A DNA stretch of 64,000 nt from Brevibacillus reuszeri (GCF_001187725.1 NZ_LGIQ01000005.1:369147-433146), one strand, 5' to 3'; shown: positions 26,153 through 34,455, counted from the stretch's first letter. The notes: generated by a model not told the origin, from the letters alone. Numbers and translations are program-made.

Positions 26153-27202
26153 ATGCAAGCAAAAGAATTGTTTGATGTAACGATTATTGGCGGTGGTCCA
26201 GCCGGATTGTTTGCCTCTTTTTATAGCGGATTACGTGAAATGAAAACGAAAATCATTGAGTTCCAACCGTATCTCGGTGGCAAGGTGCATGTATACCCAG
26301 AGAAAATGATCTGGGATGTGGGTGGCTTGACGCCTGTTCCTGGCGCACAGCTGATCGAGCAAATCGTCGCCCAAGGACTGACGTTCCAGCCGGAGGTTGT
26401 TCTAGGGGAAAAGGTCACGTCTATTGCCAAAGAGGAAGATGGCAGCTTCGTTTTACATACGGCTTCGAACCAAAAGCACTATTCCAAGACCGTAATTTTG
26501 GCTATTGGTGGAGGAATCCTGAAGCCGATTAAACTGGATATCGAGGGCGCAGAGCGATTCGAGGTTACGAATTTGCACTACACCGTAAAATCACTTGCTC
26601 GCTTTAAAGATAAAACCGTACTCATCTCAGGAGGCGGGAATTCTGCCATCGACTGGGCAAATGAGCTGGCACCGATCGCCAAACAGGTGTATTTGACGTA
26701 CCGCAAAGATACATTGAAAGGCCATGAAGCAGAAATTTCACGCCTGGCAAACAGCTCTGTTGAGTGCTTGCTGAACACCTCGATTGAAAAGCTGGTCGCA
26801 GGAGAAAATCATGAAAGCATCGACACGGTACTGCTGAAAAGAATGGAAGACGAAAGCCTGTTTGAGCTGGCAGTCGATGAAGTGATCATCAGCTACGGCT
26901 ATGAGCGAGACAAAGAATTACTGTCAAACAGTGATGTGAAGGTGGAGCAAAAGGATTACTGGATTGCCGGATCTTCGATGAGCGAGACTTCGGTGCCGGG
27001 CATTTATGCTGCCGGGGATATTTTGCATCATGAAGGGAAGCTGCATCTGATTGCCGGGGCGTTCCAGGATGCCGCGAATGCAGTGAACAAAGCGAAGCAA
27101 TACGTTACACCTGATGCAAACGCGTACGGAATGGTTTCCTCTCACAATGACCTGTTCAGACAAAAAAATCGCGAGCTGATGAAGAGCTTGTATACGACAT
27201 AA
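26153..27202 (+). CDS. Ferredoxin/flavodoxin-NADP+ reductase type 2 (YumC-like)
   Basis: 349 residues with the thioredoxin-reductase-like layout lacking redox cysteines: FAD site IIGGGPAGLFASFYSG, NADP site ISGGGNSAIDWANELA and C-terminal GIYAAGDILHHEGKLHLIAGAFQDA. YumC-type enzymes reduce ferredoxin or flavodoxin and, in Bacillus, can supply electrons for siderophore iron reduction and heme monooxygenase. Its place behind the monooxygenase and binding protein fits delivery of electrons for iron release. Confidence 0.9.
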   Translation: MQAKELFDVTIIGGGPAGLFASFYSGLREMKTKIIEFQPYLGGKVHVYPEKMIWDVGGLTPVPGAQLIEQIVAQGLTFQPEVVLGEKVTSIAKEEDGSFVLHTASNQKHYSKTVILAIGGGILKPIKLDIEGAERFEVTNLHYTVKSLARFKDKTVLISGGGNSAIDWANELAPIAKQVYLTYRKDTLKGHEAEISRLANSSVECLLNTSIEKLVAGENHESIDTVLLKRMEDESLFELAVDEVIISYGYERDKELLSNSDVKVEQKDYWIAGSSMSETSVPGIYAAGDILHHEGKLHLIAGAFQDAANAVNKAKQYVTPDANAYGMVSSHNDLFRQKNRELMKSLYTT

Positions 27203-27333
27203 AGGCAAATAGTCCGCTAGCCAAGCTACAGACTTCTGCCGAATCTTTACCTACGATGTAACGCAGTCTATATAATGGCTGCGTTTTTTGCTGTTTGACA
27301 AAACGAGCCTAGGTTAGATACACTCTATTTATT

Positions 27334-27345
27334 CTGACCGTTCAG
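27334..27345. promoter_or_regulatory. Probable operator of the BetI-like TetR gene
   Basis: CTGACCGTTCAG is a 12-bp near palindrome (10 of 12) 29 bp before the ATG and just after a TTGACA (27295). Autoregulation is inferred. Confidence 0.4.
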
Positions 27346-27374
27346 TATAAATAAAATGAAAACAAGGTGAAAGT

Positions 27375-28040
27375 ATGCCCAAAGTGGGAATGGAGCCGAT
27401 GCGCAGAGCAGAGTTGATTAATGCCACATTAACCTGCATCAGCATGTACGGAATGGATGGCATGACACTGGATAAAGTCGCGGATTATGCGGGTTGCTCA
27501 AAAGGTGTTGTCGTCTATTATTTTAAAAATAAGGATAACTTGACGATCGAAGCCTACAAGGCGTTTCTGGACTATTACGGTAGAAAAATTGAATCTGAGA
27601 TTAAGCCGACGATGACAGCGGGTGAAATGCTTGACGTTACCTTGCACAATATTTTGACGCCATACAAAGATGACCGTGAGAAACAGATAAATGTCTCGCC
27701 GCTCGATGGAATAGAGAAGATGTATATCCCCTGCGAGGATCAAGGAAGACTCTTTGTCCAGTTTTTTTCGAAAGCCGCGTTGGATCGCAATTTGCAAGAA
27801 GTCGCATCCACGAGCTATTTGGCTAATCTGAATGGCATAGCCAAGATTTTTGATTACGGCAGCAGGACGGGGGAATTAGCCGTAGAGGATTCACCAAGCG
27901 CTGCCTATGGACTTTTGGCGATGGTCATCGGACTGAGCTTTTTCCGGGTGGCGAACATTCCGCCGATGAATGGACAAGACAATCGATACATTTGCGAGGA
28001 TTACGTCAAAGGGTTTACGACAAGTCGAGAGGACAAATAG
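27375..28040 (+). CDS. TetR-family regulator, BetI-like
   Basis: 221 residues; AAGGTG precedes the ATG. The start PKVGMEPMRRAELINATLTC is close to that of BetI, the choline-responsive repressor, and the HTH follows (MTLDKVADYAGCSKGVVVYYFKNK). The ligand domain is diverged. No betaine genes are nearby; the co-oriented DUF4180 and sulfatase-modifying-like genes follow within a few bases, suggesting an operon. Confidence 0.85.
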   Translation: MPKVGMEPMRRAELINATLTCISMYGMDGMTLDKVADYAGCSKGVVVYYFKNKDNLTIEAYKAFLDYYGRKIESEIKPTMTAGEMLDVTLHNILTPYKDDREKQINVSPLDGIEKMYIPCEDQGRLFVQFFSKAALDRNLQEVASTSYLANLNGIAKIFDYGSRTGELAVEDSPSAAYGLLAMVIGLSFFRVANIPPMNGQDNRYICEDYVKGFTTSREDK

Positions 28041-28047
28041 GGAGGAC

Positions 28048-28419
28048 ATGATGAAAATAACAAAGGTAGAATCAAACGGGATAAATATAGCAGTGGTGCA
28101 TAGCAGCGAGATCGTGATTGAGGATGTTCAATCGGCACTGGACCTTATGGCGACTGTAAAATATGAAGTAGACTGTGAGCGGATCGTCATTGACAAAGCG
28201 AACCTGATTGAAGGCTTTTTTGATTTGAAAACACGGATTGCAGGAGAGATTCTGCAAAAGTTCATCACCTATCGGGTGAAGCTAGCCATCGTTGGCGATT
28301 TCTCTGTGTATACAAGTAAAAGCTTAAAAGACTTCATCTATGAATCAAACAATGGGAAGGATATCTTTTTCATGCCAACTGAGCAACAAGCTATTGAAAA
28401 GCTAAGCACGGCGAAGTAG
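28048..28419 (+). CDS. DUF4180 family protein
   Basis: Two adjacent ATG codons (28048, 28051) lie behind GGGAGGA. The ~123 residues read as an alpha/beta domain with INIAVVHSSEIVIEDVQSAL, a DLMATVKYEVDC strand-helix and the family ending GKDIFFMPTEQQAIEKL. DUF4180 has no established function, though it resembles STAS-like folds. It lies 8 bp behind the TetR gene. Confidence 0.8.
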   Translation: MMKITKVESNGINIAVVHSSEIVIEDVQSALDLMATVKYEVDCERIVIDKANLIEGFFDLKTRIAGEILQKFITYRVKLAIVGDFSVYTSKSLKDFIYESNNGKDIFFMPTEQQAIEKLSTAK

Positions 28420-28443
28420 GAGAAAGAACGGGAGGAAGCTGGG

Positions 28444-29124
28444 GTGTCAAAGACTCGACGTAGCTATATAGAATATCCAATGGTGAACATTCCTGCCGGT
28501 GAGGTTGTTCTACGGGATGATCGGATCAGGACGACATGGAGCGTTTCTGTGAATGCATTTTTGCTTGCGCCCGTCCCTGTTACCAAGGAGCTCTATCACT
28601 CCATAGGGGAAAAGGCAATCGGGACAAATGATCATCCGCAGTCTCCGATGGTCGAGGTTTCTTGGAATGAGGCGATCGCATTTTGTAATTTGCTGTCCCG
28701 CAATGACGGTTTGCAGGAATGCTATACGATAAGCGATAACGATGATAGTGTCGTCTGTGACTGGAGCGCGGATGGATATCGTCTTCCTACCGAGGCGGAG
28801 TGGCAGTATGCGTGCAAGGCAGGAACAACCGGGTATCGTTATGGCGAGCTTGCTGAGATTGCTTGGTTCCAGGATAACGCAGAGGGCAGAGTACATGAAG
28901 TAGGGAAAAAGCTGCCGAATGCATGGGGCCTCTATGACATGCTAGGGAATACCTGGGAGTGGTGCTGGGATGTATACGATGAAAAAGTATACGGCTCCTA
29001 TCGGGTGTTCCGCGGAGGAAGCTGGGCAGAAGAGGCGCGGGGCTGTGGGGCTACATGTCGTCGCCGGAGTCACCCTACATTTCGAATTGACGATCTTGGC
29101 TTTCGTCTTGCCAGGTCTTTGTAG
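28444..29124 (+). CDS. SUMF1/EgtB-type formylglycine-generating-enzyme family protein
   Basis: GTG start at 28444 behind GGGAGGAAG. 226 residues with the whole FGE-sulfatase fold: PVTKELYHSIGEK, SPMVEVSWNEAIAFCNLLS, YRLPTEAEWQYACKAGT, LPNAWGLYDMLGNTWEWCWD, VFRGGSWAEEARGCGATCRR, and the end DLGFRLARS. Family members oxidise sulfatase cysteines, or act in other oxidations, or are non-catalytic. No sulfatase is adjacent. It is the last gene before a terminator. Confidence 0.88.
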   Translation: MSKTRRSYIEYPMVNIPAGEVVLRDDRIRTTWSVSVNAFLLAPVPVTKELYHSIGEKAIGTNDHPQSPMVEVSWNEAIAFCNLLSRNDGLQECYTISDNDDSVVCDWSADGYRLPTEAEWQYACKAGTTGYRYGELAEIAWFQDNAEGRVHEVGKKLPNAWGLYDMLGNTWEWCWDVYDEKVYGSYRVFRGGSWAEEARGCGATCRRRSHPTFRIDDLGFRLARSL

Positions 29125-29172
29125 CGTGGCAACTATGTACGAGAAGATAATAAGAACCAGCAGCCAAATACC

Positions 29173-29204
29173 AAAACCGCCGATGGATCAGTTGTCGGCG
29201 GTTT
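29173..29204 (+). terminator. Terminator after the FGE-like gene
   Basis: AAACCGCCGA and TCGGCGGTTT form a perfect 10-bp stem. Confidence 0.75.
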
Positions 29205-29270
29205 AATTGAAGCTACAATGTGTCCCGTCGTCAAATTGTTTTGAACCGCTTTCTGGTATATAATATAATA

Positions 29271-29290
29271 AATGATTGATGAATCACTAA
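29271..29290. promoter_or_regulatory. TetR operator, site 1
   Basis: TGATTGATGAATCA is centred here, 25 bp before the regulator's ATG and overlapping its promoter (TATAAT-like at 29259). It shares half-sites with four further copies downstream. Confidence 0.55.
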
Positions 29291-29314
29291 CAAGCAAAGG
29301 GGGCTGCAAAAACG

Positions 29315-29836
29315 ATGGCGAAATCCGAGACGACCTCAGTTAATCGCAAAACGGAGATTATTTCGGCAGCAATCGAGGTGTTCGCAGAGATTGGATATTA
29401 CCGCGCAACGACAGCACAGGTAGCGACCAGAGCTAACATATCGCAGCCGTATATCTTTCGCTTTTTTTCTACGAAAGAAGCATTGCTGTTGGCGGCATTG
29501 GAAGTATCCTGGGCGCGTGTGATCGAGTCTTTCCGCAAAGTGGTGGAGTCCGCGTCACCGGAGCAGCTCGAGACCGACCTTATTCGTGCTTATTCTGATA
29601 TTTTGAATTCCTACCAAAATGAAATGTTGCTGCAAATGCAGGCTCAGACTATTCAGGAAGATGCAATCCGGGAAGCGATGCGCCATGGCTTTGGAGAAGT
29701 GCGAGGCATGGTTCTGGACGCTTTTCGTGCAGCTGAAATTTCGAATCCGGAAGAGCGGACGCTCCTATTTTTGGCACGGGGAATGCTATGTAACATTTCA
29801 GCGGCACTGAACATGCCCGAGTTGATGGAAAACTAA
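29315..29836 (+). CDS. TetR-family regulator of the adjacent reductase
   Basis: 173 residues. HTH in the first 50: NRKTEIISAAIEVFAEIGYY, TAQVATRANISQPYIFRFF, then a helical ligand domain that ends MLCNISAALNMPELMEN. AAAGGGGG precedes the ATG. Shared palindromes before and behind this gene indicate autoregulation and control of the following NAD-dependent protein gene. Confidence 0.88.
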   Translation: MAKSETTSVNRKTEIISAAIEVFAEIGYYRATTAQVATRANISQPYIFRFFSTKEALLLAALEVSWARVIESFRKVVESASPEQLETDLIRAYSDILNSYQNEMLLQMQAQTIQEDAIREAMRHGFGEVRGMVLDAFRAAEISNPEERTLLFLARGMLCNISAALNMPELMEN

Positions 29837-29860
29837 GAGGGGAATCATTTTTAAAATGTT

Positions 29861-29961
29861 GTGATTGACTGATCACTAGCAACATGGTACATTTTCATCA
29901 AGTTAGTGATTGATCAATTACTAATCTGCATTTTATAAGTTAGTGATTAATCAATAACAAA
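29861..29961. promoter_or_regulatory. Three TetR operator copies before the reductase gene
   Basis: Site 2 at 29861-29876 (GTGATTGACTGATCAC), site 3 at 29903-29924 (half-site TTAGTGATTGA and its inverse) and site 4 at 29940-29961 (TTAGTGATTAATCAATAAC). Spacing of sites 3 and 4 is 37 bp. Multiple copies suggest cooperative repression. Confidence 0.7.
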
Positions 29962-29979
29962 AAAGATGAGGTGGTCCAG

Positions 29980-30939
29980 ATGGAAAAAGCATTGGTAGTA
30001 GGAGCAACCGGCGGTACGGGTGCAGCAATCACGGAAGAGCTGGTCAGACGCGGAATTCGCACCGTTGCATTTGGCAGGTCCATTCAGAAGCTGGAGCAGC
30101 TCAGAGCGAGTTTGGGTAACCCGGAGAATTTGGCGCTTGCAGCAGGCGACGCTTTCCGACCGAGTGATATCGTCAAGGCAGCGGAGGGCGTGGATGTCCT
30201 GTTCCACTGCGCAAACGTACCTTACCACGAGATGGTGAACAAGCTGGTCCCCCTAGGTGAATCTGTGATGGAGGCGGCCGATCAGCTTGGTTTGAAGGTG
30301 GTAGTGATCGACGGCATTTATCCGTATGGTAGAAGTAAGATGGATCGCGTGACAGAAGAGCATCCGAAGCAGCCTCATACCAAAAAGGGAAAAATCAGAC
30401 ATGCGTATGAGAACATGCTGTTTGACGAAAGATGGATTCACGCAAAGGTAATGATTGTTCGCTTGCCAGACTATTACGGACCTACAGCCAACGAGGCATC
30501 CTATCTCGGCTCTACGCTGGAGGCGATTGCGGCGGGCAAAATGGCATTGTTTATCGGTAATATGCGTGTTCCACGGGAGTTTGTTTTTTTGCCAGACGCC
30601 GCATTTATGATCGTGCAGTTGGCCGCCCGTGATGAAGGCTGGGGGGAGAACTGGAATATTCCCGGTGCAGGATTGATTTCAGGCAGGGAAATCGTTCGTA
30701 TCGCACAGCAGGCAAGCGGGAGCACGAAGCCAGTCATTCCACTTGGTAAATGCGGATTATCCTTGCTTGGCTTGGGAGTGCCGGTGATGAAGGAAATAGT
30801 GGAAATGCTTTACTTAACAGAAGAACCGCTTGTGTTGAGCGGAGGAAAATACGAGAGGCGAGTTGGACCGATACGGGCGACATCATTTGAGCAGGGTATT
30901 ACCGATACGATTCGGACGCTGCAAAAAAATAAACTATAG
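29980..30939 (+). CDS. NAD(P)-dependent epimerase/dehydratase family (extended SDR)
   Basis: ATG at 29980 follows GAGGTGG with 5-base spacing; a GTG nine bases earlier is part of that site. 319 residues: Rossmann start ALVVGATGGTGAAITEELVR, FGRSIQKLEQL, VDVLFHCANVPYHEM, YGRSKMDRVTEEHPKQP and the sugar-epimerase-like helix VMIVRLPDYYGP. It is an atypical SDR similar to NmrA/epimerase proteins; the substrate is unknown. Expression is probably controlled by the upstream TetR protein through operators on both sides. Confidence 0.85.
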   Translation: MEKALVVGATGGTGAAITEELVRRGIRTVAFGRSIQKLEQLRASLGNPENLALAAGDAFRPSDIVKAAEGVDVLFHCANVPYHEMVNKLVPLGESVMEAADQLGLKVVVIDGIYPYGRSKMDRVTEEHPKQPHTKKGKIRHAYENMLFDERWIHAKVMIVRLPDYYGPTANEASYLGSTLEAIAAGKMALFIGNMRVPREFVFLPDAAFMIVQLAARDEGWGENWNIPGAGLISGREIVRIAQQASGSTKPVIPLGKCGLSLLGLGVPVMKEIVEMLYLTEEPLVLSGGKYERRVGPIRATSFEQGITDTIRTLQKNKL

Positions 30940-30957
30940 TAATTGATCAATCACTAA
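30937..30957. promoter_or_regulatory. TetR operator, site 5 (at the 3' end of the reductase gene)
   Basis: AGTAATTGATCAATCACTAA repeats the operator in inverted orientation, overlapping the stop codon of the reductase gene. An operator at the gene end could allow looping, or serve an undetected transcript. Confidence 0.55.
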
Positions 30958-31082
30958 CATAAATGAAAGCGAACGCCCAACTCGTAGATCGCCAAAAAAG
31001 AAAAGAGTGAAACGTCTCTTGTGCAGGGAGTATCGTGCAGGAGATGCCAGAGCCTGAGAGAAAGAAGTAAATAGGAAGCGCT

Positions 31083-31130
31083 AAAAACGGCTGCCCCAGA
31101 GAGTAACACACAACTGGGACCAGCTTTTTC
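31083..31130 (+). terminator. Terminator of the reductase gene
   Basis: GGCTGCCCCAG pairs with CTGGGACCAGC around a 14-base loop, then TTTTTC. Confidence 0.6.
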
Positions 31131-31148
31131 TTTTTTTGGAACAAAAAC

Positions 31149-31173
31149 TGTAAGCAAATTTCATTTTTGCGTC
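31149..31173 (+). promoter_or_regulatory. ECF-type promoter before the first sigma gene
   Basis: TGTAAG (31149) and CGTC (31170) are separated by 15 bp, the pattern of ECF sigma promoters (AAC-type -35, CGTC -10). It implies autoregulation; a similar promoter stands before the second sigma gene at 34313-34337. Confidence 0.5.
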
Positions 31174-31208
31174 TAATAAGGTACAAGATCAAAAAAAGGA
31201 GCGTACGA

Positions 31209-31739
31209 ATGGAGTCGGATGATCGAATAGAGCGATGGTTTCAGCAATACGGCAATGATGTTTACAATTATATCGCGTATTTTACCGGACGAAGAGATGT
31301 AGAGGATTTGGTCCAGGAGGTATTTACAAAAGCGCTGCATGCATTATCAGGCTACGAAGGCCGAGCACAGCCGAAGACCTGGCTGCTGACGATTGCACGT
31401 CATGCAGCAATTGATTACATGAGGAAGCAAAAGCTGATGGACTGGTTTCCCGAAACGGTCCTGGGCTTCCTTACTTCCAGAGAGCGTACACCAGAGAAAG
31501 CTTTGGTGCTGAAAGAACAATTGCAAGAGGTTTACCAAGCCATGAACCAGCTCAAAAGAACGTACCGAGAAGTCCTGATCCTGCGTTTGATCGAGGGAGT
31601 ATCTACCGTAGAGACAGCAGAAATATTGGGCTGGAGCGAAGCGAAGGTAAGCACCACGTTGCACCGGGGCATCAAGGAAATGCAAAAACAAATGTCCAAA
31701 AGCAGCAGGGAGGTCAAACTACATGACGCCATCTTCTGA
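31209..31739 (+). CDS. ECF sigma factor 1
   Basis: ATG at 31209 is preceded by AAAGGAGC. 176 residues with sigma-2 (ERWFQQYGNDVYNYI; RDVEDLVQEVFTKAL; PKTWLLTIARHAAID) and sigma-4 (LKRTYREVLILRLIEGVSTV, ETAEILGWSEAKVSTTLHRG). The gene's end overlaps the next one by 17 bases, as sigma/anti-sigma pairs do. Its regulon is unknown. Confidence 0.93.
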   Translation: MESDDRIERWFQQYGNDVYNYIAYFTGRRDVEDLVQEVFTKALHALSGYEGRAQPKTWLLTIARHAAIDYMRKQKLMDWFPETVLGFLTSRERTPEKALVLKEQLQEVYQAMNQLKRTYREVLILRLIEGVSTVETAEILGWSEAKVSTTLHRGIKEMQKQMSKSSREVKLHDAIF

Positions 31740-33051
31740 AGAAAAAGAAATTCGTGCGCTGTTTCATTCCTTTCCATTGCTTCGAATAGAGGAGGACAAG
31801 CAGCAGATGATCGCGGGGCATATTCGTGAGGAAAAGGAGCTGCTTATGCGTATGAAAAGACGAAAAACAGTTAGCAAGGTAATCGGGGCCATCGCTGCTT
31901 CGTTTGCTCTTTTCCTGATCGCCTACCAGGTGGTGATCTCTATGGAATCCCCATCTGTGCAAAGTGCACAAATTAAAAATGAGCCAGTGAGTCCGGGCAC
32001 AACCGCTGCAGGAACGGCTGAACAAAAGGCGAAAGTCACGACGATTAATCCACAAATTCAAGCGTATGTGGAAGAAGCGCTAAACAAAACCAATCAAGTC
32101 TACAGCCCGGAAAGCATGACGGTAATTGTAACCGATCCACATACTGGTGAAATTCTGGCCATGGCGAACCGTATGCCTAATAAGATGGCAAAGGAGCAGG
32201 AATATGCAGGGAGAGCGGTGCCTGACCCCGTTCCGGCTTATCCCATCGTGACTCTGGCGGCAGCGATCCAGGAGGGGAAGTTTGATCCCAATGAAATTTA
32301 TGATTCTGGAACCTATGAAGTTGCTCCAGGTAAACTAATAAAAGACCCCAATAATGGCATAGGGTGGGGGGAGATTACCTACCTGGAGGGGGTCCTGAGT
32401 TCCTCTAACGTAGCATTCGCCAAGCTTGGCAATGAACGTTTACAAAAGGGCGTGCTTGAGGAGTACTTGAAGCGGTTTGGTTTCGGGAACCAGACAGGAA
32501 TCGAGCTTGAGGGAGAAGAGGCGGGTAGTCTGCCAACCATGGAAAAGCCCTACGAGGTAGCCAATGCTGCTATGGGAAAAGGGGCTACGGCAACCGCCTT
32601 ACAGCAGGTAGCTGCACTGGGGGTCATTGCTAATGGTGGTGAGCTGATGAGGCCACATCTGTATAAGAACGCGGATACGGATACGAGAAGTCAGTACATG
32701 GTTCGTCAAGTCATATCGGAAGAAGCAGCGAAACAGGTTAGGGAGATTTTGGAATCAGCTGTAAGTAGCAAGTTCGCTTCACTTAGAGTACTTTTTAAGT
32801 TGGACGAATATTCCGTTGCCGGGAACTCCGGTGTAGCACCAAAGTACGATGCACAAGGAAACGTCATCGACGGTAAAAATATCGCTACCTTTATCGGATA
32901 TGCTCCCAGTGATGATCCTAAGCTGCTGATTTACGTATCCGTTGATGAGCCAAAGACTGACCCGATGGTAGCATTATGGTGGGGGCCAATTATTTCACCG
33001 ATATTCAAAGAGGTCATGGCAAACAGTTTACAGCACCTTCAGAAGGAGTGA
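31723..33051 (+). CDS. Probable anti-sigma factor with a catalytically dead penicillin-binding transpeptidase domain
   Basis: 442 residues overlapping the sigma gene. Residues 1-45 are a short cytosolic segment, 50-72 one membrane helix (VIGAIAASFALFLIAYQVVI), then a Ser/Thr linker and from ~105 a PBP transpeptidase fold: VTDPHTGEILAMANR, a TLAAAIQEG helix, GVLSSSNVAF (the SxN motif) and NAAMGKGATATALQQVAAL. The nucleophile motif SxxK is replaced by PAYP (171-174) and KTG by NSG (368-370), so acylation by beta-lactams or transpeptidation is not expected. I infer a membrane anti-sigma factor whose outer pseudo-transpeptidase senses wall material or drugs. Confidence 0.8.
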   Translation: MTPSSEEKEIRALFHSFPLLRIEEDKQQMIAGHIREEKELLMRMKRRKTVSKVIGAIAASFALFLIAYQVVISMESPSVQSAQIKNEPVSPGTTAAGTAEQKAKVTTINPQIQAYVEEALNKTNQVYSPESMTVIVTDPHTGEILAMANRMPNKMAKEQEYAGRAVPDPVPAYPIVTLAAAIQEGKFDPNEIYDSGTYEVAPGKLIKDPNNGIGWGEITYLEGVLSSSNVAFAKLGNERLQKGVLEEYLKRFGFGNQTGIELEGEEAGSLPTMEKPYEVANAAMGKGATATALQQVAALGVIANGGELMRPHLYKNADTDTRSQYMVRQVISEEAAKQVREILESAVSSKFASLRVLFKLDEYSVAGNSGVAPKYDAQGNVIDGKNIATFIGYAPSDDPKLLIYVSVDEPKTDPMVALWWGPIISPIFKEVMANSLQHLQKE

Positions 33052-33092
33052 TTGTGTCAGATACAATCTGAAAACGTTCCTGCCAAATGTCC

Positions 33093-33127
33093 AGGCTGTC
33101 GAGCATGAGCACTCGACAGCCTTTCTT
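33093..33127. terminator. Bidirectional terminator between the two sigma modules
   Basis: AGGCTGTCGAG and CTCGACAGCCT pair around CATGAGCA, with a T-rich end on the plus strand. Confidence 0.8.
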
Positions 33128-33132
33128 TGATC

Positions 33133-33804
33133 CTACCTAGTTTTCTTCTCCAGATATTCTCTATATTTTGCCTCCTGTTCAGCATTTGCCTTTGGAATAT
33201 TCATGCCCTTTTCCCAAATGATGATCCTGTCGTTTTTACCCGTACCTTCGTAATAGATTCCCGTTGTAACATGACTCGTATTGGAATGCTTCACGGATGT
33301 CCATCTATCTGGCAAGGATACAAAGCTCTTCCCTTCATCGGAAGTCAGTCGTCGATTCTCATAGATTCGGTTGATCTCGGTGATGCCATCATTGTATGAG
33401 GTAGTAGTGCTGATATAGGCTTGAACATTGGCAGAAATGATGTAGTGAATCGTACCGTCGCTCAGTTCATACACATCGCTGACCGACACACTATTGCTTG
33501 GAACGGGAAAGTCACGACTTCCGAAGAAATAATAAACTCCGAGTAAAATCAGGACGGAAATGACTACGCTGCGAATCGCAATCGTCCACTGTCTGCGCTT
33601 AATCTTTTTCAAGAAGTTGATTTGCTTGTAGGGGACTGCCTTGATTTCTTTGGTTTCTTTTGTCATGCTCTCTAATACTTTTTTGCAATCCTCACACGTA
33701 GCCAGATGCTCCTGTATGGCTTGATTCGTTATATTGCTTGTTAATCCCTCGATATAGTTGGGGAGTAAATCCTGCACAATTTTGCAATTCAATCGCTGTT
33801 CCAT
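33133..33804 (-). CDS. Zinc-finger anti-sigma factor of sigma module 2
   Basis: 223 residues. The N-terminal zinc-binding anti-sigma (ZAS/HC2) motif is visible as C7 (NCKIVQDLLPNYIEG) with HLATCEDC near residue 33, followed by a membrane helix (TIAIRSVVISVLILLGVYYF) and an outer domain of ~120 residues with no known family. It overlaps the end of the sigma gene by 16 bases and is co-transcribed with it. It would hold the sigma factor inactive until an outside signal arrives. Confidence 0.85.
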   Translation of the reverse strand: MEQRLNCKIVQDLLPNYIEGLTSNITNQAIQEHLATCEDCKKVLESMTKETKEIKAVPYKQINFLKKIKRRQWTIAIRSVVISVLILLGVYYFFGSRDFPVPSNSVSVSDVYELSDGTIHYIISANVQAYISTTTSYNDGITEINRIYENRRLTSDEGKSFVSLPDRWTSVKHSNTSHVTTGIYYEGTGKNDRIIIWEKGMNIPKANAEQEAKYREYLEKKTR

Positions 33805-34289
33805 TCTGATCTTCCTTTCATCATTTTTTGTTTGCCGCGATAAAAGGTAACGCGTGCCCAGGTCTCACTTTGTCCCAGAATGTCTCCAATTTCGCTAAAG
33901 CTCAAATCCCCCGAGAGGCGAAGGTACATCACTTCTTTCGTTTTCTCGTCCAATCGATGCAGCATGCGAAACAAAGCAAGCTTTTCTTCATTTTGCAAGA
34001 CAGCGGCTTCTACGTTTTTCCCTGTATGTACAGGGATTTCAAGATCATCTATAGAAATCGATCGTGTTTTGTTTTTCTTGTTGATTTCGTTGTACCAGAG
34101 GTGTTTGGCGATCTGGCATAACCAAACAGAGATTTTGCACTCGCCGCGGAAATGGTGAATGGTTTTCATCGCTTGGTAAAACGTTTCTTGTGTAAGCTCT
34201 TCGGACAAGTCGGCATTTTGCGATAAGCTGAATAAATATTTATAGACGGTTTGAGCATACTCTTCATACAAATGCTCAATATTCTCCAT
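33789..34289 (-). CDS. ECF sigma factor 2 (SigW/SigX-like)
   Basis: The ATG at 34289 follows GGGAGGTG; a longer frame upstream is unsupported. 166 residues: sigma-2 (HLYEEYAQTVYKYLFSLSQN; LSEELTQETFYQAM; ISVWLCQIAKHLWYN) and sigma-4 (LDEKTKEVMYLRLSGDLSFS, EIGDILGQSETWARVTFYRG). Its own upstream region has an ECF-type promoter. Co-operonic with a zinc anti-sigma factor. Confidence 0.92.
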   Translation of the reverse strand: MENIEHLYEEYAQTVYKYLFSLSQNADLSEELTQETFYQAMKTIHHFRGECKISVWLCQIAKHLWYNEINKKNKTRSISIDDLEIPVHTGKNVEAAVLQNEEKLALFRMLHRLDEKTKEVMYLRLSGDLSFSEIGDILGQSETWARVTFYRGKQKMMKGRSEWNSD

Positions 34290-34312
34290 TTTGTCACCTC
34301 CCACAACATAAG

Positions 34313-34337
34313 TACGAAAAACCGGGATTTCGTTACA
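34313..34337 (-). promoter_or_regulatory. ECF-type promoter of sigma module 2
   Basis: On the minus strand TGTAAC (34337-34332) is followed 15 bp later by CGTA (34316-34313), matching promoters of Bacillus SigW/SigX type. Autoregulation inferred. Confidence 0.55.
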
Positions 34338-34426
34338 GCGTGGTGAATGTTTTTTTCGTGAGTGATGTATCATCCTGCCCCAAAAAGGAATACTGGAATG
34401 AGTAGCGCCCTTTTCTGCCAGCGCAG

Positions 34427-34455
34427 TTGACACTGATCTAGGAATTCACTATACT
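34427..34455 (+). promoter_or_regulatory. Promoter of the tyrS leader
   Basis: TTGACA (34427-34432) and TATACT (34450-34455) with a 17-bp spacer, 28 bp before the leader's first conserved elements. Confidence 0.8.
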
